Assembly: GCA_002238445.1 (NCBI GenBank) | Contig: MPML01000031.1 | Coordinates: forward strand, 1 to 50,153 | Direction of reading: 5' to 3' | DNA length: 50,153 nucleotides | Origin: Caldilineaceae bacterium bin5 | Lineage (GTDB): Bacteria; Chloroflexota; Anaerolineae; Caldilineales; Caldilineaceae | Part shown: positions 12,379 through 21,471 of the stretch, in pieces | How the letters are laid out: each line of letters opens with the position of its first letter | How positions within the stretch are numbered: the first letter of the stretch is position 1 | Program-made: the position numbers and the translations under genes | Notes under the pieces: generated by a model | What the model saw: only the letters and a program-made list of their open reading frames with translations | The model's database searches: none | What the model was told of the DNA's origin: nothing

Positions 12379-13302
12379 ATGGCGACCAAAACGAGCCTGC
12401 GCAATAATCAACCCTCCTCTCTTTTCGAGACCTTACAGCTGCGCCTGTTGCCGGAAGGTTCTGCCAGTGCCTCTCGCTACCTCGCGCTTCTGATGATTCT
12501 GGTATTGGCCGGAATCTCCCTCTTCCCGCTCTATTGGGCTCTTATCACAAGCTTCAAACACCCGTCAGAAGTCGCCACCATCCCCCCTTCCTTCGTCTTG
12601 ACGAGGCCAGTTCTCAAAAACTATATCGACCTGATGACCGGCAGCGGCGTTGCCAACTCACCCGTTCTGAAATGGTTCTGGAATAGCGTCTTCACCGGCG
12701 CAGCCTTTACCCTCGGTGTAGTCCTCCTGGCCTCTCTGGCCGGCTATAGCTTCGCCCGCAAGCGCTTTCCCGGTCGTGACAAGCTGTTCTGGCTCATAAT
12801 CAGCACAATGCTGGTACCTGCTTGGTCGACGATTATTGCCTCCTACGTCTTGACCTTGAAGCTTGGCATGCACGACACCTACTGGGCCCTGATCCTGCCC
12901 GGACTTGCCTCCCCGTTCGCCCTATTCCTCTTCCGCCAGTTCGCCGTCACCCTTCCGGACGAGCTGTTCCAGGCCGCCCGCATCGACGGCGCCCATGAAC
13001 TGCAGCTCTGGTGGTTGATCACGCTGCCCCTGTCCAGACCCGTTCTTGCTACCCTCGCCATCTTTACTTTCACCTACCACTGGAACGATTTCCTCTGGCC
13101 TCTGTTGGTGTTGAACAAGCCCCAGATTTACACAATGCCCGTCGGCGTTTCTATAATCATGTTCCAGTTGAAAGGCACCGGTCCCGCCTATGGGATCGGC
13201 ATGTCCGCCGCCATTCTGATGTCCGTGTTACCAATCGTCGCATTCTTGCTCATGCAACGCCAGATGATTCAGGGAATCACCATCGGGTCACTCAAGGGAT
13301 AA
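12379..13302 (+). CDS. ABC importer permease, MalG-like
   Basis: 307-residue second permease. The first membrane segment ends in ISLFPLYWALITSFKHPSEV, typical of MalG/UgpE proteins. The EAA motif appears as FQAARIDGAHELQLWWLITLPLSRPV near residue 200. It should pair with the MalF-like subunit to form the transmembrane channel. The ATG follows the previous stop after 15 bases with GAAGG upstream, so translation is probably coupled. Thirty bases separate it from the first dioxygenase gene, which suggests co-transcription. Confidence 0.9.
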   Translation: MATKTSLRNNQPSSLFETLQLRLLPEGSASASRYLALLMILVLAGISLFPLYWALITSFKHPSEVATIPPSFVLTRPVLKNYIDLMTGSGVANSPVLKWFWNSVFTGAAFTLGVVLLASLAGYSFARKRFPGRDKLFWLIISTMLVPAWSTIIASYVLTLKLGMHDTYWALILPGLASPFALFLFRQFAVTLPDELFQAARIDGAHELQLWWLITLPLSRPVLATLAIFTFTYHWNDFLWPLLVLNKPQIYTMPVGVSIIMFQLKGTGPAYGIGMSAAILMSVLPIVAFLLMQRQMIQGITIGSLKG

Positions 13303-13332
13303 GTTAGCCAGCGTCTTCGCAAGGAGCTCTCC

Positions 13333-14238
13333 ATGGATTACAGTCACATTGAAAAACCGGACCTGGGCTATCGCTATGAGTTCAGCATCGATGAATTGGA
13401 TGCCATGAATGAATGTGTGGAAGCGCACGGCTTTGCCATCATAAAGAATGTCTTGACCGAAGAGCTGGTGAAGGAGCTACAGGAATCCGTGGTGGAAGTT
13501 CTCGATCCGGACGGCACGCTTGGCGCCGGCAACAGCTTTACGCACACCGCCTTCGTCGAGCATTCCCCGGCCACTTGGAAACTGTTCGACCATGAGCCCT
13601 TCATGCGCGTAAACCGCTTCTACTGCGGCGATGGCGGTCTGACCATTCACCGCTCCGCCGCCATCATCCGCAATCCCGGCTCCGATCCGCTCGGATGGCA
13701 TACCGACTGGCATGGATTTGCCGAGGGTCCTCCCCAAAACGCCGGCGATGTGCTCAATAAGTTTCTACTGCCCTCCGGCCTCTGGTTCTACATCACCGGC
13801 TCCTTTCCCAAGCACGGCGGCCTCGCCGTCATCGAAGATTCCCACGTCGAAGACTGGGAAGGGCCCGAGGGCTTCCAGCTGACCCCCGACAAGCGCTCCT
13901 TCCACCCTGAGGGAACCGAGCCCCACAACTACGTCGGCTTCGACGTGCCCGGCATGGTACCGCTCTTCGGCGAGCCGGTTGACCAGCTCGTTTTCGCCAC
14001 CCGCACATACCACGCCGCCTTCCCCAACCGCATCGACCGCGTCCGGCTCTCCTGCGGCGTCGGCTTCCGCCCCAAGGAATACAAGATCGACGCGCCCTGG
14101 CCGCTCCCTGACACTTCGAAGGAGTTCATAAAGGCGCTTCCCGACCGTTTCCAGCACTATGTGGAAGAATACACCGGCATCCAGAACGACTGGCGGCCCG
14201 ACGATGCCGAACCGCAAGCCGACGCCATGATGGGGTAG
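13333..14238 (+). CDS. PhyH-family Fe(II)/2-oxoglutarate dioxygenase, copy 1
   Basis: 301 residues of the phytanoyl-CoA dioxygenase superfamily. The iron-binding facial triad is visible as HTD in GWHTDWHG and the distal His in TYHAAFPNRIDR, which also carries the Arg expected to bind 2-oxoglutarate. It is therefore expected to be an active soluble hydroxylase. AAGGAG precedes the ATG. It is the first of three tandem homologues directly downstream of the importer. It differs from the others in having VNRFYCGDGG where they have AQxVFCQxEE, and in a longer C-terminus. The substrate is unknown; an imported compound is a reasonable guess from context. Confidence 0.85.
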   Translation: MDYSHIEKPDLGYRYEFSIDELDAMNECVEAHGFAIIKNVLTEELVKELQESVVEVLDPDGTLGAGNSFTHTAFVEHSPATWKLFDHEPFMRVNRFYCGDGGLTIHRSAAIIRNPGSDPLGWHTDWHGFAEGPPQNAGDVLNKFLLPSGLWFYITGSFPKHGGLAVIEDSHVEDWEGPEGFQLTPDKRSFHPEGTEPHNYVGFDVPGMVPLFGEPVDQLVFATRTYHAAFPNRIDRVRLSCGVGFRPKEYKIDAPWPLPDTSKEFIKALPDRFQHYVEEYTGIQNDWRPDDAEPQADAMMG

Positions 14239-14378
14239 TGACGAGCGTTCAACAGCCACTCTCGACCTGAAGCCGCCTCCTCGCAATCGAAGTGCGCCTT
14301 TTCTTGGTAGGCAGCTAGATTCTTGGATCGTGGTCATAGGACCAATGCAGGACAGCCCAGGAATTGCCGGAGCACCAA

Positions 14379-15266
14379 ATGGACTACAGCCACATCCAAA
14401 AGCCCGATCGGGGCTATCGCTATGAGTTCACTCTCGACGAACTGAATGCCGCGCAGAACTGCGTTGAAGCGCACGGCTTCGCCATAGTGAAAAATGTGCT
14501 CACCGACAAACTGGTGGAGGAACTCCAGGATTCGGTCCAGCAGGTTCTTGACCCCGACAACACACTGGGCGAAGGCAACAGCTACACCCATGGCTCTTTC
14601 ATCGAACAATCACCTGCCATGTGGAAACTGCTCGACCATGAGCCGTTCATGCGCGCCCAACAGGTCTTCTGCCAGGCCGAGGAATTGACCATCAACCGTT
14701 CGGCCGCAATTCTGCGCAATCCCGGTTCTGCCCCGCTCGCATGGCACTCCGACTTCTGCGGCTTCTCCAACGGCCCCCGCACATTCTCCGGGGATGTACT
14801 GAACCGCGGCCCTTGGCCTTCCGGCCTCTGGTTCTATATCACAGGCTCCCATCCCAAACATGGTGGGCTGGCAGTCATCGAAGATTCCCATCTTGAGGAT
14901 TTTGTAGCGCCCCAAGGTTTTCAGTTTACTCCCGACCGGCGCTCCTTTCACCCGCTGGGCACTGAGCCGCACAGGCATGTCGGCTTCGACGTGCCTGGCA
15001 TTGTGCCCATCTTCACCGATCCGGGCGATGAGATCGTCTTCGCTTCCCGCACATTCCACGCTGCCTTCCCCAACCGCATCGATCGCGTGCGGCTCTCCTG
15101 CGCCATCATCTTCCGCGCCCGCGAGCACACGTTAGATGCGCCATGGCCGCTCTCCGCCGACGCACAGGCCTTTATCGAGGCCTTCCCTCAGCGCTGGCAG
15201 CCCCTGCTCGAAAACTATGTGGGGATCGATAGTGACTGGAGCGGGGATGAAGCTATGATGGGCTAG
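14379..15266 (+). CDS. PhyH-family dioxygenase, copy 2
   Basis: 295 residues. The start was set at the ATG giving MDYSHIQKP, which matches the first residues of both neighbours and has CCGGAGC upstream; an in-frame TTG 15 bases earlier is less likely. HSD in AWHSDFCGF, and the HAAFPNRIDR segment, give a complete triad and 2-oxoglutarate Arg. It shares with copy 3 the C-G-F-S segment after the HxD motif, so copies 2 and 3 are closer to each other than to copy 1. It lies 140 bases after copy 1. It probably has a related but distinct substrate. Confidence 0.85.
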   Translation: MDYSHIQKPDRGYRYEFTLDELNAAQNCVEAHGFAIVKNVLTDKLVEELQDSVQQVLDPDNTLGEGNSYTHGSFIEQSPAMWKLLDHEPFMRAQQVFCQAEELTINRSAAILRNPGSAPLAWHSDFCGFSNGPRTFSGDVLNRGPWPSGLWFYITGSHPKHGGLAVIEDSHLEDFVAPQGFQFTPDRRSFHPLGTEPHRHVGFDVPGIVPIFTDPGDEIVFASRTFHAAFPNRIDRVRLSCAIIFRAREHTLDAPWPLSADAQAFIEAFPQRWQPLLENYVGIDSDWSGDEAMMG

Positions 15267-15520
15267 CAGAAGCAGGACCTGTCTCATCCTCGCTTGGACT
15301 TCCTGTTGGCAACTGCACCATCGCATTATGTCGCTCTGTCCCGACTGGCGCCACCGGATACGCCGGCAAGTCGAAGATCATTTCTAATGGGGTGGAAGGG
15401 AAAACACGCAGCCGCTCCTGGCGTTCAAGCGATAGGAGCAGGTTCTTGGAAGCAGCCCGGACAACAGCTCACTGGGTTCACTATCAGGTAACTGAAAACT
15501 CATTTTGCAAGGAGTCATAA

Positions 15521-16408
15521 ATGGACTATAGCCACATTCAAAAGCCAGAGTTGGGCTATCCTTACGAGTTCACACTGAACGAGCTGGACGCCGCGCAGGC
15601 TTGCGTAGAGGCCCACGGCTTCGCGATTGTCAAAAATGTGCTCTCCGACGAGCTTGTAACTGAGCTTCAGCAGTCCGTCAAGCAGGTAATCGATCCGGAC
15701 GACACGCTCGGCGAGGGCAACAGTTTCACCCACACCTCCTTCATCGAACACTCTCCCGCCATGTGGAAACTGTTCGACCACGAGCCCTTCATGCGCGCCC
15801 AGCGTGTCTTCTGCCAGACCGAAGAGCTGACCGTCAACCGCACCGCCGCCATCATCCGCAATCCAGGCTCTGCCCCGCTAAGCTGGCACTCCGACTTCTG
15901 CGGTTTCTCCGACGGCCCTCCCACCTCCTCAGGAGACATACTGAATCGCGGACCCTGGCCCTCCGGCCTGTGGTTCTACATCACCGGCTCCCATCCGAAG
16001 CATGGTGGGCTCGCCGTTATCGAAGATTCCCACGTCGAAGATTGGGAAGGGCCCGAAGGGTTCCAGCTAACCCCCGACAAGCGCTCCTTCCATCGCATCG
16101 GCACCGAACCCGAAAGTTACGTGGGCTTCGACATACCCGGCCTTGTGCCTCTCTTCACCGAGCCCGGCGATGAAATCGTCTTCGCCTCCCGCACCTATCA
16201 CTCCGCCTTCCCAAACCGTATCGACCGCGTCCGCCTCTCCTGTGGCATCGGTCTGCGCCCGCGCGATTACCCGCTTGAGGCTCCATGGCCGCTTTCAGAG
16301 AAGGCCAAAGCCTTCAAGAACGGCTTTCCGGAGCACCTTCAGCCTCTGGTCAAGGATTATGTTGGTATCGACGTTGAATGGCGCGGCGAGGACGCCATGA
16401 TGGGGTAG
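15521..16408 (+). CDS. PhyH-family dioxygenase, copy 3
   Basis: 295 residues, the same length as copy 2. The ATG follows CAAGGAGTCATAA. The triad is complete (HSD in SWHSDFCGF and His in TYHSAFPNRIDR). EDSHVEDWEGPEGFQLTPDK is shared with copy 1, while the first half follows copy 2. This could reflect gene conversion or simple descent from a common ancestor. A 254-base gap without recognisable genes separates it from copy 2, so a separate promoter is possible; none was recognised. It is the last gene of the importer/dioxygenase cluster. Confidence 0.85.
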   Translation: MDYSHIQKPELGYPYEFTLNELDAAQACVEAHGFAIVKNVLSDELVTELQQSVKQVIDPDDTLGEGNSFTHTSFIEHSPAMWKLFDHEPFMRAQRVFCQTEELTVNRTAAIIRNPGSAPLSWHSDFCGFSDGPPTSSGDILNRGPWPSGLWFYITGSHPKHGGLAVIEDSHVEDWEGPEGFQLTPDKRSFHRIGTEPESYVGFDIPGLVPLFTEPGDEIVFASRTYHSAFPNRIDRVRLSCGIGLRPRDYPLEAPWPLSEKAKAFKNGFPEHLQPLVKDYVGIDVEWRGEDAMMG

Positions 16409-16441
16409 GGTTTAGGTTTCCCGCAACCGCTTGCCAGAACC

Positions 16442-16467
16442 TAGGTATGATGCGTAGGTATGATGCG
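16442..16467 (+). repeat. Tandem direct repeat, 2 x 13 bp
   Basis: TAGGTATGATGCG occurs twice in immediate succession (16442-16454, 16455-16467) and is followed by TAGG. It lies between the stop of the third dioxygenase and the end of the convergent GNAT gene. It looks like a simple slippage duplication. Confidence 0.8.
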
Positions 16468-16580
16468 TAGGGGCTTTTCGCCGATCTCGTGAACGGCAGG
16501 AACCAGAATTAGAAAGAGTTCTCAGATGCGTGGCGGCTGTCCAATGTCAGCCGCCTGTCTATCTCTATCCCCACGACCGG

Positions 16581-17543
16581 CTAGGCCCCGCTTCTCTCCA
16601 TTCTCACCGAAGCCACCCGCCTTCCATCCAATTCGAACGCTTCCCCTGCTCCGGTTCCCCGAAAACCTAGCGACTCGAACCATGACTGCTTTTCCTCATC
16701 CTCAACCGAAACGACCGCGTAGCACCCGCCGTCGCCCAGTTCTCGAGATTTTCCGATGGCCGCCTGCGCCAGCTCTTCCCGCACGTCCGAAAAGCGCGCA
16801 TGCGCGAATGCGTCAATCTGGAACCCACCCCCTTCGTCCCTGCGCGCCGTCGACAGCCCGACCACCTTCCCCTCCGCAGTCCTGGCCGCGAACCACGCAC
16901 CGCCGCTCAGCCGGACCCGTTCATACCGCACATACAACCCCATACACGAATTCTGCGTGGCATAGCGTGTTGAGCAGATATTCGTATTCGCGTCCAGCAC
17001 CTGCCAGTCATGCGGACAGAGGATCAGCGGGATCATTGGAATGCGGTCCGCTGGCGACGACTCCACAACCTTTGCCCCTTCTCCCGCGAAGTAGTCCACC
17101 AGGAAAGCCTCGGGCGAATTCCCGCTAAGGATATTGGCCATAACATTGGCCCCGGCCAGCTTTCGCCACCCGAGCCGGTGGTAGACGCGCGCCGCCGCCG
17201 GGTTGACCGTCCCCAGAAAGAACGCCTCTCCGCCCCCCGCGCGAACATCCTCCACCGCCCGCCTGCAAAGCTCTGTCGCAATGCCTCTGCCTCGAAACCG
17301 CGGTTCCGTCGCAACTTCTCCGAAACCTGCCAAAATCGGCACCGTCTTCGATTTCATCGTGAAGCATGTGCTTGCCAGGCTTTCATCCTCTCTTCGCAAG
17401 TAAAGGGTGCCACCGTTATAGTTCTTTTCAGAACCCAGAAAAACTTCGCGCGCAATGTCGGGCAATACCTCCCCAAAAATGGACGCCCAGAAAGGAAACA
17501 GTTCGTCGATCAGCTCTTCAGGTATAGGGACTTCGTACCGCAT
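16581..17543 (-). CDS. GNAT-family N-acetyltransferase
   Basis: About 320 residues. The acetyl-CoA binding motif is RFRGRGIATELCRRAVEDV (near residues 82-100), followed by NPAAARVYHRLGWRKL, so the N-terminal half is a complete GNAT domain. The C-terminal half ends in WFESLGFRGTG, also GNAT-like but without a clear acetyl-CoA loop; it may be a degenerate second domain. The ATG at 17543 was chosen because GGGGGAGG lies just upstream, while the earlier ATG at 17558 overlaps that site and has none of its own. Substrate unknown. It is convergent with the dioxygenase cluster. Confidence 0.8.
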   Translation of the reverse strand: MRYEVPIPEELIDELFPFWASIFGEVLPDIAREVFLGSEKNYNGGTLYLRREDESLASTCFTMKSKTVPILAGFGEVATEPRFRGRGIATELCRRAVEDVRAGGGEAFFLGTVNPAAARVYHRLGWRKLAGANVMANILSGNSPEAFLVDYFAGEGAKVVESSPADRIPMIPLILCPHDWQVLDANTNICSTRYATQNSCMGLYVRYERVRLSGGAWFAARTAEGKVVGLSTARRDEGGGFQIDAFAHARFSDVREELAQAAIGKSRELGDGGCYAVVSVEDEEKQSWFESLGFRGTGAGEAFELDGRRVASVRMERSGA

Positions 17544-17712
17544 AGACTCCTCCCCCATTTCATGCGGACCAACAGGAATGACACCGAACCGGCTCGATCA
17601 AGTCCTGCTGCGTCACTTGCCAAGAACCAAACACCCAGCCCCTCGAACTATAGACGAAAGAACGGAGGGCGCTCCATGTTTCCCCTTCCGCTGAAAAAGT
17701 CCCCTGTCGGCC

Positions 17713-18894
17713 TCACAACTCGCTTCCGCGCTTGATCGCATCTGCCCCAAACCGCTTTCGCAGCATCTGCACTGCCTCGTTCAATTGTGCCTCTTTGGCT
17801 TGAGCCTCCGCGTCCGCCGGCAGATCAAATATGCTCATCTGCCGCACCGCCGCCACCAGTCCGCTGCAACCTACCCCTATCAGCCGCACCGCCCTACCTC
17901 CAGGCCGCAGGGCCGTCAGCAAGTCCATCGCGATACGGGCGATTTCCTCCTCGTCGTCCAGCGGCTGCGATACTGTCGTCTGGCGAGTGCGTGTACTGAA
18001 ATCGGCCCAGCGCAACTTCACCGTGACAGTGCGTGCCGCCAAACTATTCCTCCGCAAACGGACGCCCACCTCGGTTGCCTGCTGGCGCAAGGCCCTTCGC
18101 AAAGTCTCCGTATCGTCAACATCCTGCGCGAAGGTCGTCTCCTGGCTGATAGACTTGGCCTCCCGCTCCGTAACAACCGGCCGCTGGTCGAGTCCCTGCG
18201 CTTGCCGCCGCAGATCATGCCCCAGCTTGCCGAACTGTCGCGCCAGCTCCTCCGGCTGCGCACCCAATACATCCGCGACCTTGCGAATGCCAATCCCCGC
18301 CAGCCGCGCACGCGTGCGCGGCCCAACCCCCCATAGCGCATCCACCGGCAACGGGGCCAGAAACTCCGCCTCCCGACCCGGCGGCACAACCTGGATCGCC
18401 CTCGGGTAGTCATCGGTCTGAACCGCCGCTTTGCCTACATCGGTGGCTATCTTCGCGACCAGCTTATTCGTCGCCGCCCCCAACGACGAAGGCAGCCCCA
18501 AGAAATCTTCAACCTCCGCCTGCAACTGCCGCGCCAGAACAGTTGCGTATTCGTCCAGCTCCGTCACGTCCAGGAACGCCTCATCGATCGAGAGCTGCTC
18601 AACCTGCGGCGTAATCCTGTGCAGAATCTCCATCACCCGCCCGGACATCTCACCGTACGCCCGCATATCCGGCGGCAAAATGCGCAGCTGCGGGCACAGC
18701 CGCACCGCTTGCGCCATGCCCATCGCCGAGCGGATACCAAACCGCCGCGCCGCATAAGAACAGGACGCCACCACGCCCCGACTCTCCGGCCGTCCCCCCA
18801 CCGCAAAGGGAGCCCCCTTCAACTCGCCATGCCGCTGCTCTTCGACCGCGCAGTAGAATGCGTCAAGATCGAAGTGGAGAATCTTCCGAACCAT
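17713..18894 (-). CDS. dinB: DNA polymerase IV (Y-family, translesion)
   Basis: 393 residues. The catalytic acidic residues are in HFDLDAFYCAVEE (Asp9, Asp11) and SIDEAFLDV (Asp104, Glu105). SRGVVASCSYAARRFGIRSAM is the finger segment typical of DinB. A helix-hairpin-helix segment (LWGVGPRTRARLAGIGIRKVADVL) and a little-finger domain follow. It should perform error-prone bypass synthesis in the cytoplasm. No clear LexA-type palindrome was seen in the short upstream region. It stands alone, 169 bases upstream of the GNAT gene on the same strand. Confidence 0.95.
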   Translation of the reverse strand: MVRKILHFDLDAFYCAVEEQRHGELKGAPFAVGGRPESRGVVASCSYAARRFGIRSAMGMAQAVRLCPQLRILPPDMRAYGEMSGRVMEILHRITPQVEQLSIDEAFLDVTELDEYATVLARQLQAEVEDFLGLPSSLGAATNKLVAKIATDVGKAAVQTDDYPRAIQVVPPGREAEFLAPLPVDALWGVGPRTRARLAGIGIRKVADVLGAQPEELARQFGKLGHDLRRQAQGLDQRPVVTEREAKSISQETTFAQDVDDTETLRRALRQQATEVGVRLRRNSLAARTVTVKLRWADFSTRTRQTTVSQPLDDEEEIARIAMDLLTALRPGGRAVRLIGVGCSGLVAAVRQMSIFDLPADAEAQAKEAQLNEAVQMLRKRFGADAIKRGSEL

Positions 18895-19103
18895 CCTTTG
18901 GCCCTCGCCAACCTCAAAGCCTACCCAAAGTCCAAGCCTGCTCGTATTTTAGCACAGCCGGCATCTCCCCTATTGGCAGCTTTCGCAAAGCCCGGATATG
19001 ATGTGCATCGCAGCACAGTCCTGCTGCGTTCCGAAACCGTTGCGGCCTGGTCAGGAAATGGCCCCGCTCCTCTTCCTCCGCGCTTCAATTAAAGGCAAGT
19101 CCG

Positions 19104-20063
19104 ATGACCGATGTGCCTCGCAAAAATCCCGTCGCCTTTCTATGGACGGGCGACAGCGAGACCCTGGTTGGCAGGGCGCGTGGGATTACCCTCATTGTCA
19201 GCCTGCTGATGATAGACAGCCTGCACTATGTCTTTGCCCGCGTCGTCTTTCCCTATATCGATCCGGGACTAGGCGCCTTCTACGTGATCGCATTCGCCGC
19301 CCTGGAAATTGGACTGCTGGGCCTGGTCAGGCGCAGATTGCGACTGGCGCCCCTGCTTCGGCAGTGGCCGACATTCCTGGCCATCGGACTGTGCGTTGCA
19401 GTCAGCACCAACCTCAACTACTTCGCAATGGCCTACATCGACCCTGGCGTCGCCGCCTTGGTGGGCAAAATGACCGTACTCTTCAGCCTCGGCTTCGGCC
19501 TCTTCTGGCTCGGCGATCGCTTCAGCCTCGGGCAAGGAGTTGGTTCCGCCATCGCCGTAATCGGGCTCGCCGTAATCTCCTTCCAGCCCGGCGACTACCT
19601 CGGCCTCGGCACGCTCATGATACTCCTCTCCACATTCATCTACGCCTTGCACGCCGCCCTCACCAAGCGCTACATGGGCGAGATGGACCTGCTCAATTTC
19701 TTCTTCTACCGCCTCCTCTTGACCGCAGCCTTTCTCGCCCTCTTCAACCTCGCCCGCGGCGAAATGGCCCTGCCGTCCCGCGAAGCCTTCCCAATCCTCC
19801 TCCTCGTCGCCACCGTCGACGTCGTCATCAGCCGCCTTCTCTACTACCGGACCCTGCGCAAACTCGACATGAGCGTCTTCGCCGTCGCCCTCGCCGCCAG
19901 CCCCGTCGCCGCAGTAATCTGGTCACGATTCCTCTTCGACGTGTTCCCAACCGTTCAGCAGCTCCTGGGCGGTGTCTGCATACTTTTCGGCGTCGCGCTG
20001 GTCACCGGCGCCCCAGCCTGGGAACGCAGACGGCGCCGCGCCGCAACCCCCGCCGACGCATAA
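19104..20063 (+). CDS. EamA/DMT-family transporter
   Basis: 319 residues with about ten hydrophobic segments in two halves, the arrangement of EamA (drug/metabolite) exporters. FAMAYIDPGVAALVGKMTVLFSLGF in the first half and VISRLLYYRTLRKLDMSVFAVALAASPVAAVI in the second are the characteristic segments where each repeat keeps its conserved small residues. It sits divergently from dinB. Substrate cannot be predicted. A larger overlapping frame in another phase on the same strand is a shadow. A palindromic repeat starts 23 bases after its stop. Confidence 0.85.
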   Translation: MTDVPRKNPVAFLWTGDSETLVGRARGITLIVSLLMIDSLHYVFARVVFPYIDPGLGAFYVIAFAALEIGLLGLVRRRLRLAPLLRQWPTFLAIGLCVAVSTNLNYFAMAYIDPGVAALVGKMTVLFSLGFGLFWLGDRFSLGQGVGSAIAVIGLAVISFQPGDYLGLGTLMILLSTFIYALHAALTKRYMGEMDLLNFFFYRLLLTAAFLALFNLARGEMALPSREAFPILLLVATVDVVISRLLYYRTLRKLDMSVFAVALAASPVAAVIWSRFLFDVFPTVQQLLGGVCILFGVALVTGAPAWERRRRRAATPADA

Positions 20064-20086
20064 GCAGCCAGTTGTAAGTGCTTATA

Positions 20087-20175
20087 TGGGCGGTCGGGCC
20101 TTAGGCCCTCCCTTGTGCAGGGGCTGCGCCCCCGCAACGCCCCCCTACAAAAACATGCCTCACCGACCGTGCCTC
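20087..20175 (+). repeat. Dispersed palindromic repeat (copy B)
   Basis: The element begins TGGGCGGTCGGGC and ends CACCGACCGTGCC, so CGGTCGG and CCGACCG form 7-bp terminal inverted repeats. Inside are smaller palindromes, GGGCC-TTA-GGCCC and GGGGC-TGC-GCCCC. It is nearly identical to copies C and D. No coding capacity; it resembles a REP-like or small non-autonomous element. Confidence 0.85.
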
Positions 20176-20338
20176 TTCATTGCACCGGTGTCGCTCGAGC
20201 ACAGTTAAGGCCCTCAACCAGTTGGTTATCGAAACTGCCCGAACGGTTGCGGTGACGGAGGGCTGGCCAGGAAAGACAACAGCCGGTCAATTGTGCCAAG
20301 TCAGATGACATCGTTGACATCAGAGCCGTACTCCTCCC

Positions 20339-20372
20339 ATCCCGAAAATCCTCGAATCCCGCAAATCCTGAT
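20339..20372 (+). repeat. Two degenerate 17-bp units
   Basis: CCCGAAAATCCTCGAAT and CCCGCAAATCCTGATTC lie directly next to each other and share CCCG(A/C)AAATCCT. The segment has the look of a short dispersed intergenic repeat; no second locus occurs in the window. Confidence 0.5.
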
Positions 20373-20585
20373 TCAGACAAACCGTCTCCCTTCGGTACTA
20401 CCCAATTCAGGTAATTCTGGAAACGATTCAATATACTCTAGTGGAGCAAATAACTTCCATTTGGAAGTCACAAGGGATTTGGCTGGGGGCAATCAGAAAG
20501 GTAAGAGATTTATTGCCAGAGAGGTATACTGCAGGGCAAATGCATCCAATCGGGAAAAACTTCGTGAGTATGCCCAATTCAGGTA

Positions 20586-20607
20586 GGGACGCACCTTGTG
20601 TGCGCCC
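20586..20607 (+). repeat. Short hairpin repeat with CTTGT loop (copy 2)
   Basis: CGCAC (590-594) pairs with GTGCG (600-604) around CTTGT, and outer GGG pairs with CCC beyond a bulged A. Stem sequence differs from copy 1 at 9735-9756 while the loop is the same. Confidence 0.6.
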
Positions 20608-20698
20608 ATTGCAGGCCATCTTAGCATTCGAATTTGAACGCGATAGCCTGGGTTAAACTTGAACTCTTACAGGAAAGGGGCAGACCAAACGCAGCCGT

Positions 20699-21364
20699 TC
20701 AACGGCAGCCGCCAATGACTACGATGAATTCGCCGCGCAGCTTCTTTCCGGACACGCCTTCCAGCAAAGCAGAAACAGCTCCCCGCTCCACCTTCTCATA
20801 CAGCTTCGTGAGGTCATTGGCCAGCGCCGCCGGCCTGTCTCCGTAAACAGCCAGTGCATCCTTCAGAAAGGCCGCCAGCCGGTGCGGGCTCTCGTAGAAG
20901 ACGAGCGTGTGTTTAGAGGCCGCATCCATTTCCAGAAAACGACGACGCGCCGCCGACTTACGCGGCGCGAAGCCCCGAAACGTGAAACTGTGCAGCGGCA
21001 AGCCTGAAAGAACCAGTGCCGCAATCAGGCCGGTAGGACCCGGAATTGCCGATACAGGAAGCCCCTCCTCCAGCGCCCGCCGCACCGCCGAAAATCCCGG
21101 ATCGGATATGCCCGGCGTGCCCGCATTCGTCACAACCGCAACCGACAGCCCGCCGCGCAACGCACCGATGATGCGATCGACAGCCTGCCCTTCATTATGT
21201 TCATGGTAGGAAAATTGGGGTGTTTCGATGCCGTGCTGCTTGAGCAGCCGCCCGGTCTTGCGCGTGTCCTCCGCCGCAATCAGATCGACCGTGTGCAACG
21301 TCTCCACCGCACGTAGAGTAATGTCACCGAGATTGCCAATAGGAGTGGCTACCAGATAGAGCAT
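20699..21364 (-). CDS. rsmI: 16S rRNA 2'-O-ribose C1402 methyltransferase
   Basis: Tetrapyrrole-methylase-fold enzyme expected to methylate the ribose of C1402 in 16S rRNA. The N-terminus [14 protein letters not shown] and the segment [16 protein letters not shown] are diagnostic of Rsm[15 protein letters not shown] has Asn where the family usually has Asp. [17 protein letters not shown] is the SAM-binding region, and [10 protein letters not shown] follows. At 221 residues it is shorter than many RsmI proteins (about 280) because it lacks a C-terminal extension; this is seen in other compact homologues. The intergenic region after its stop is full of repeats. Confidence 0.92.
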   Translation of the reverse strand: MLYLVATPIGNLGDITLRAVETLHTVDLIAAEDTRKTGRLLKQHGIETPQFSYHEHNEGQAVDRIIGALRGGLSVAVVTNAGTPGISDPGFSAVRRALEEGLPVSAIPGPTGLIAALVLSGLPLHSFTFRGFAPRKSAARRRFLEMDAASKHTLVFYESPHRLAAFLKDALAVYGDRPAALANDLTKLYEKVERGAVSALLEGVSGKKLRGEFIVVIGGCR

Positions 21365-21471
21365 GTCAACCTGTTAAATTCAGATACGTGAGCTTCCCCT
21401 GTAAGTCCCACTCCACATCTGCTGCATAGCAACTGCCGGTCTTACGAATCCTGCGTGAAAGAGTCACCTGC

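Larger units (their letters stand above)
20064..20698. other. Intergenic region rich in repeats
   Basis: No gene is supported. It holds a full copy of the long palindromic repeat (20087-20175), a 17-bp near-tandem repeat (20339-20372), a hairpin with CTTGT loop (20586-20607), and two copies of CCCAATTCAGGTA about 170 bases apart. The rest shows nothing recognisable. Confidence 0.6.

Noticed and set aside
18998..20077. 359-codon frame overlapping the EamA gene in another phase
   Set aside because: Arg/Pro/His-rich low-complexity product typical of a shadow frame; the EamA frame has clear membrane helices.
20087..20175. CRISPR repeat
   Set aside because: Copies are many kilobases apart, not regularly spaced, and no cas gene is present.
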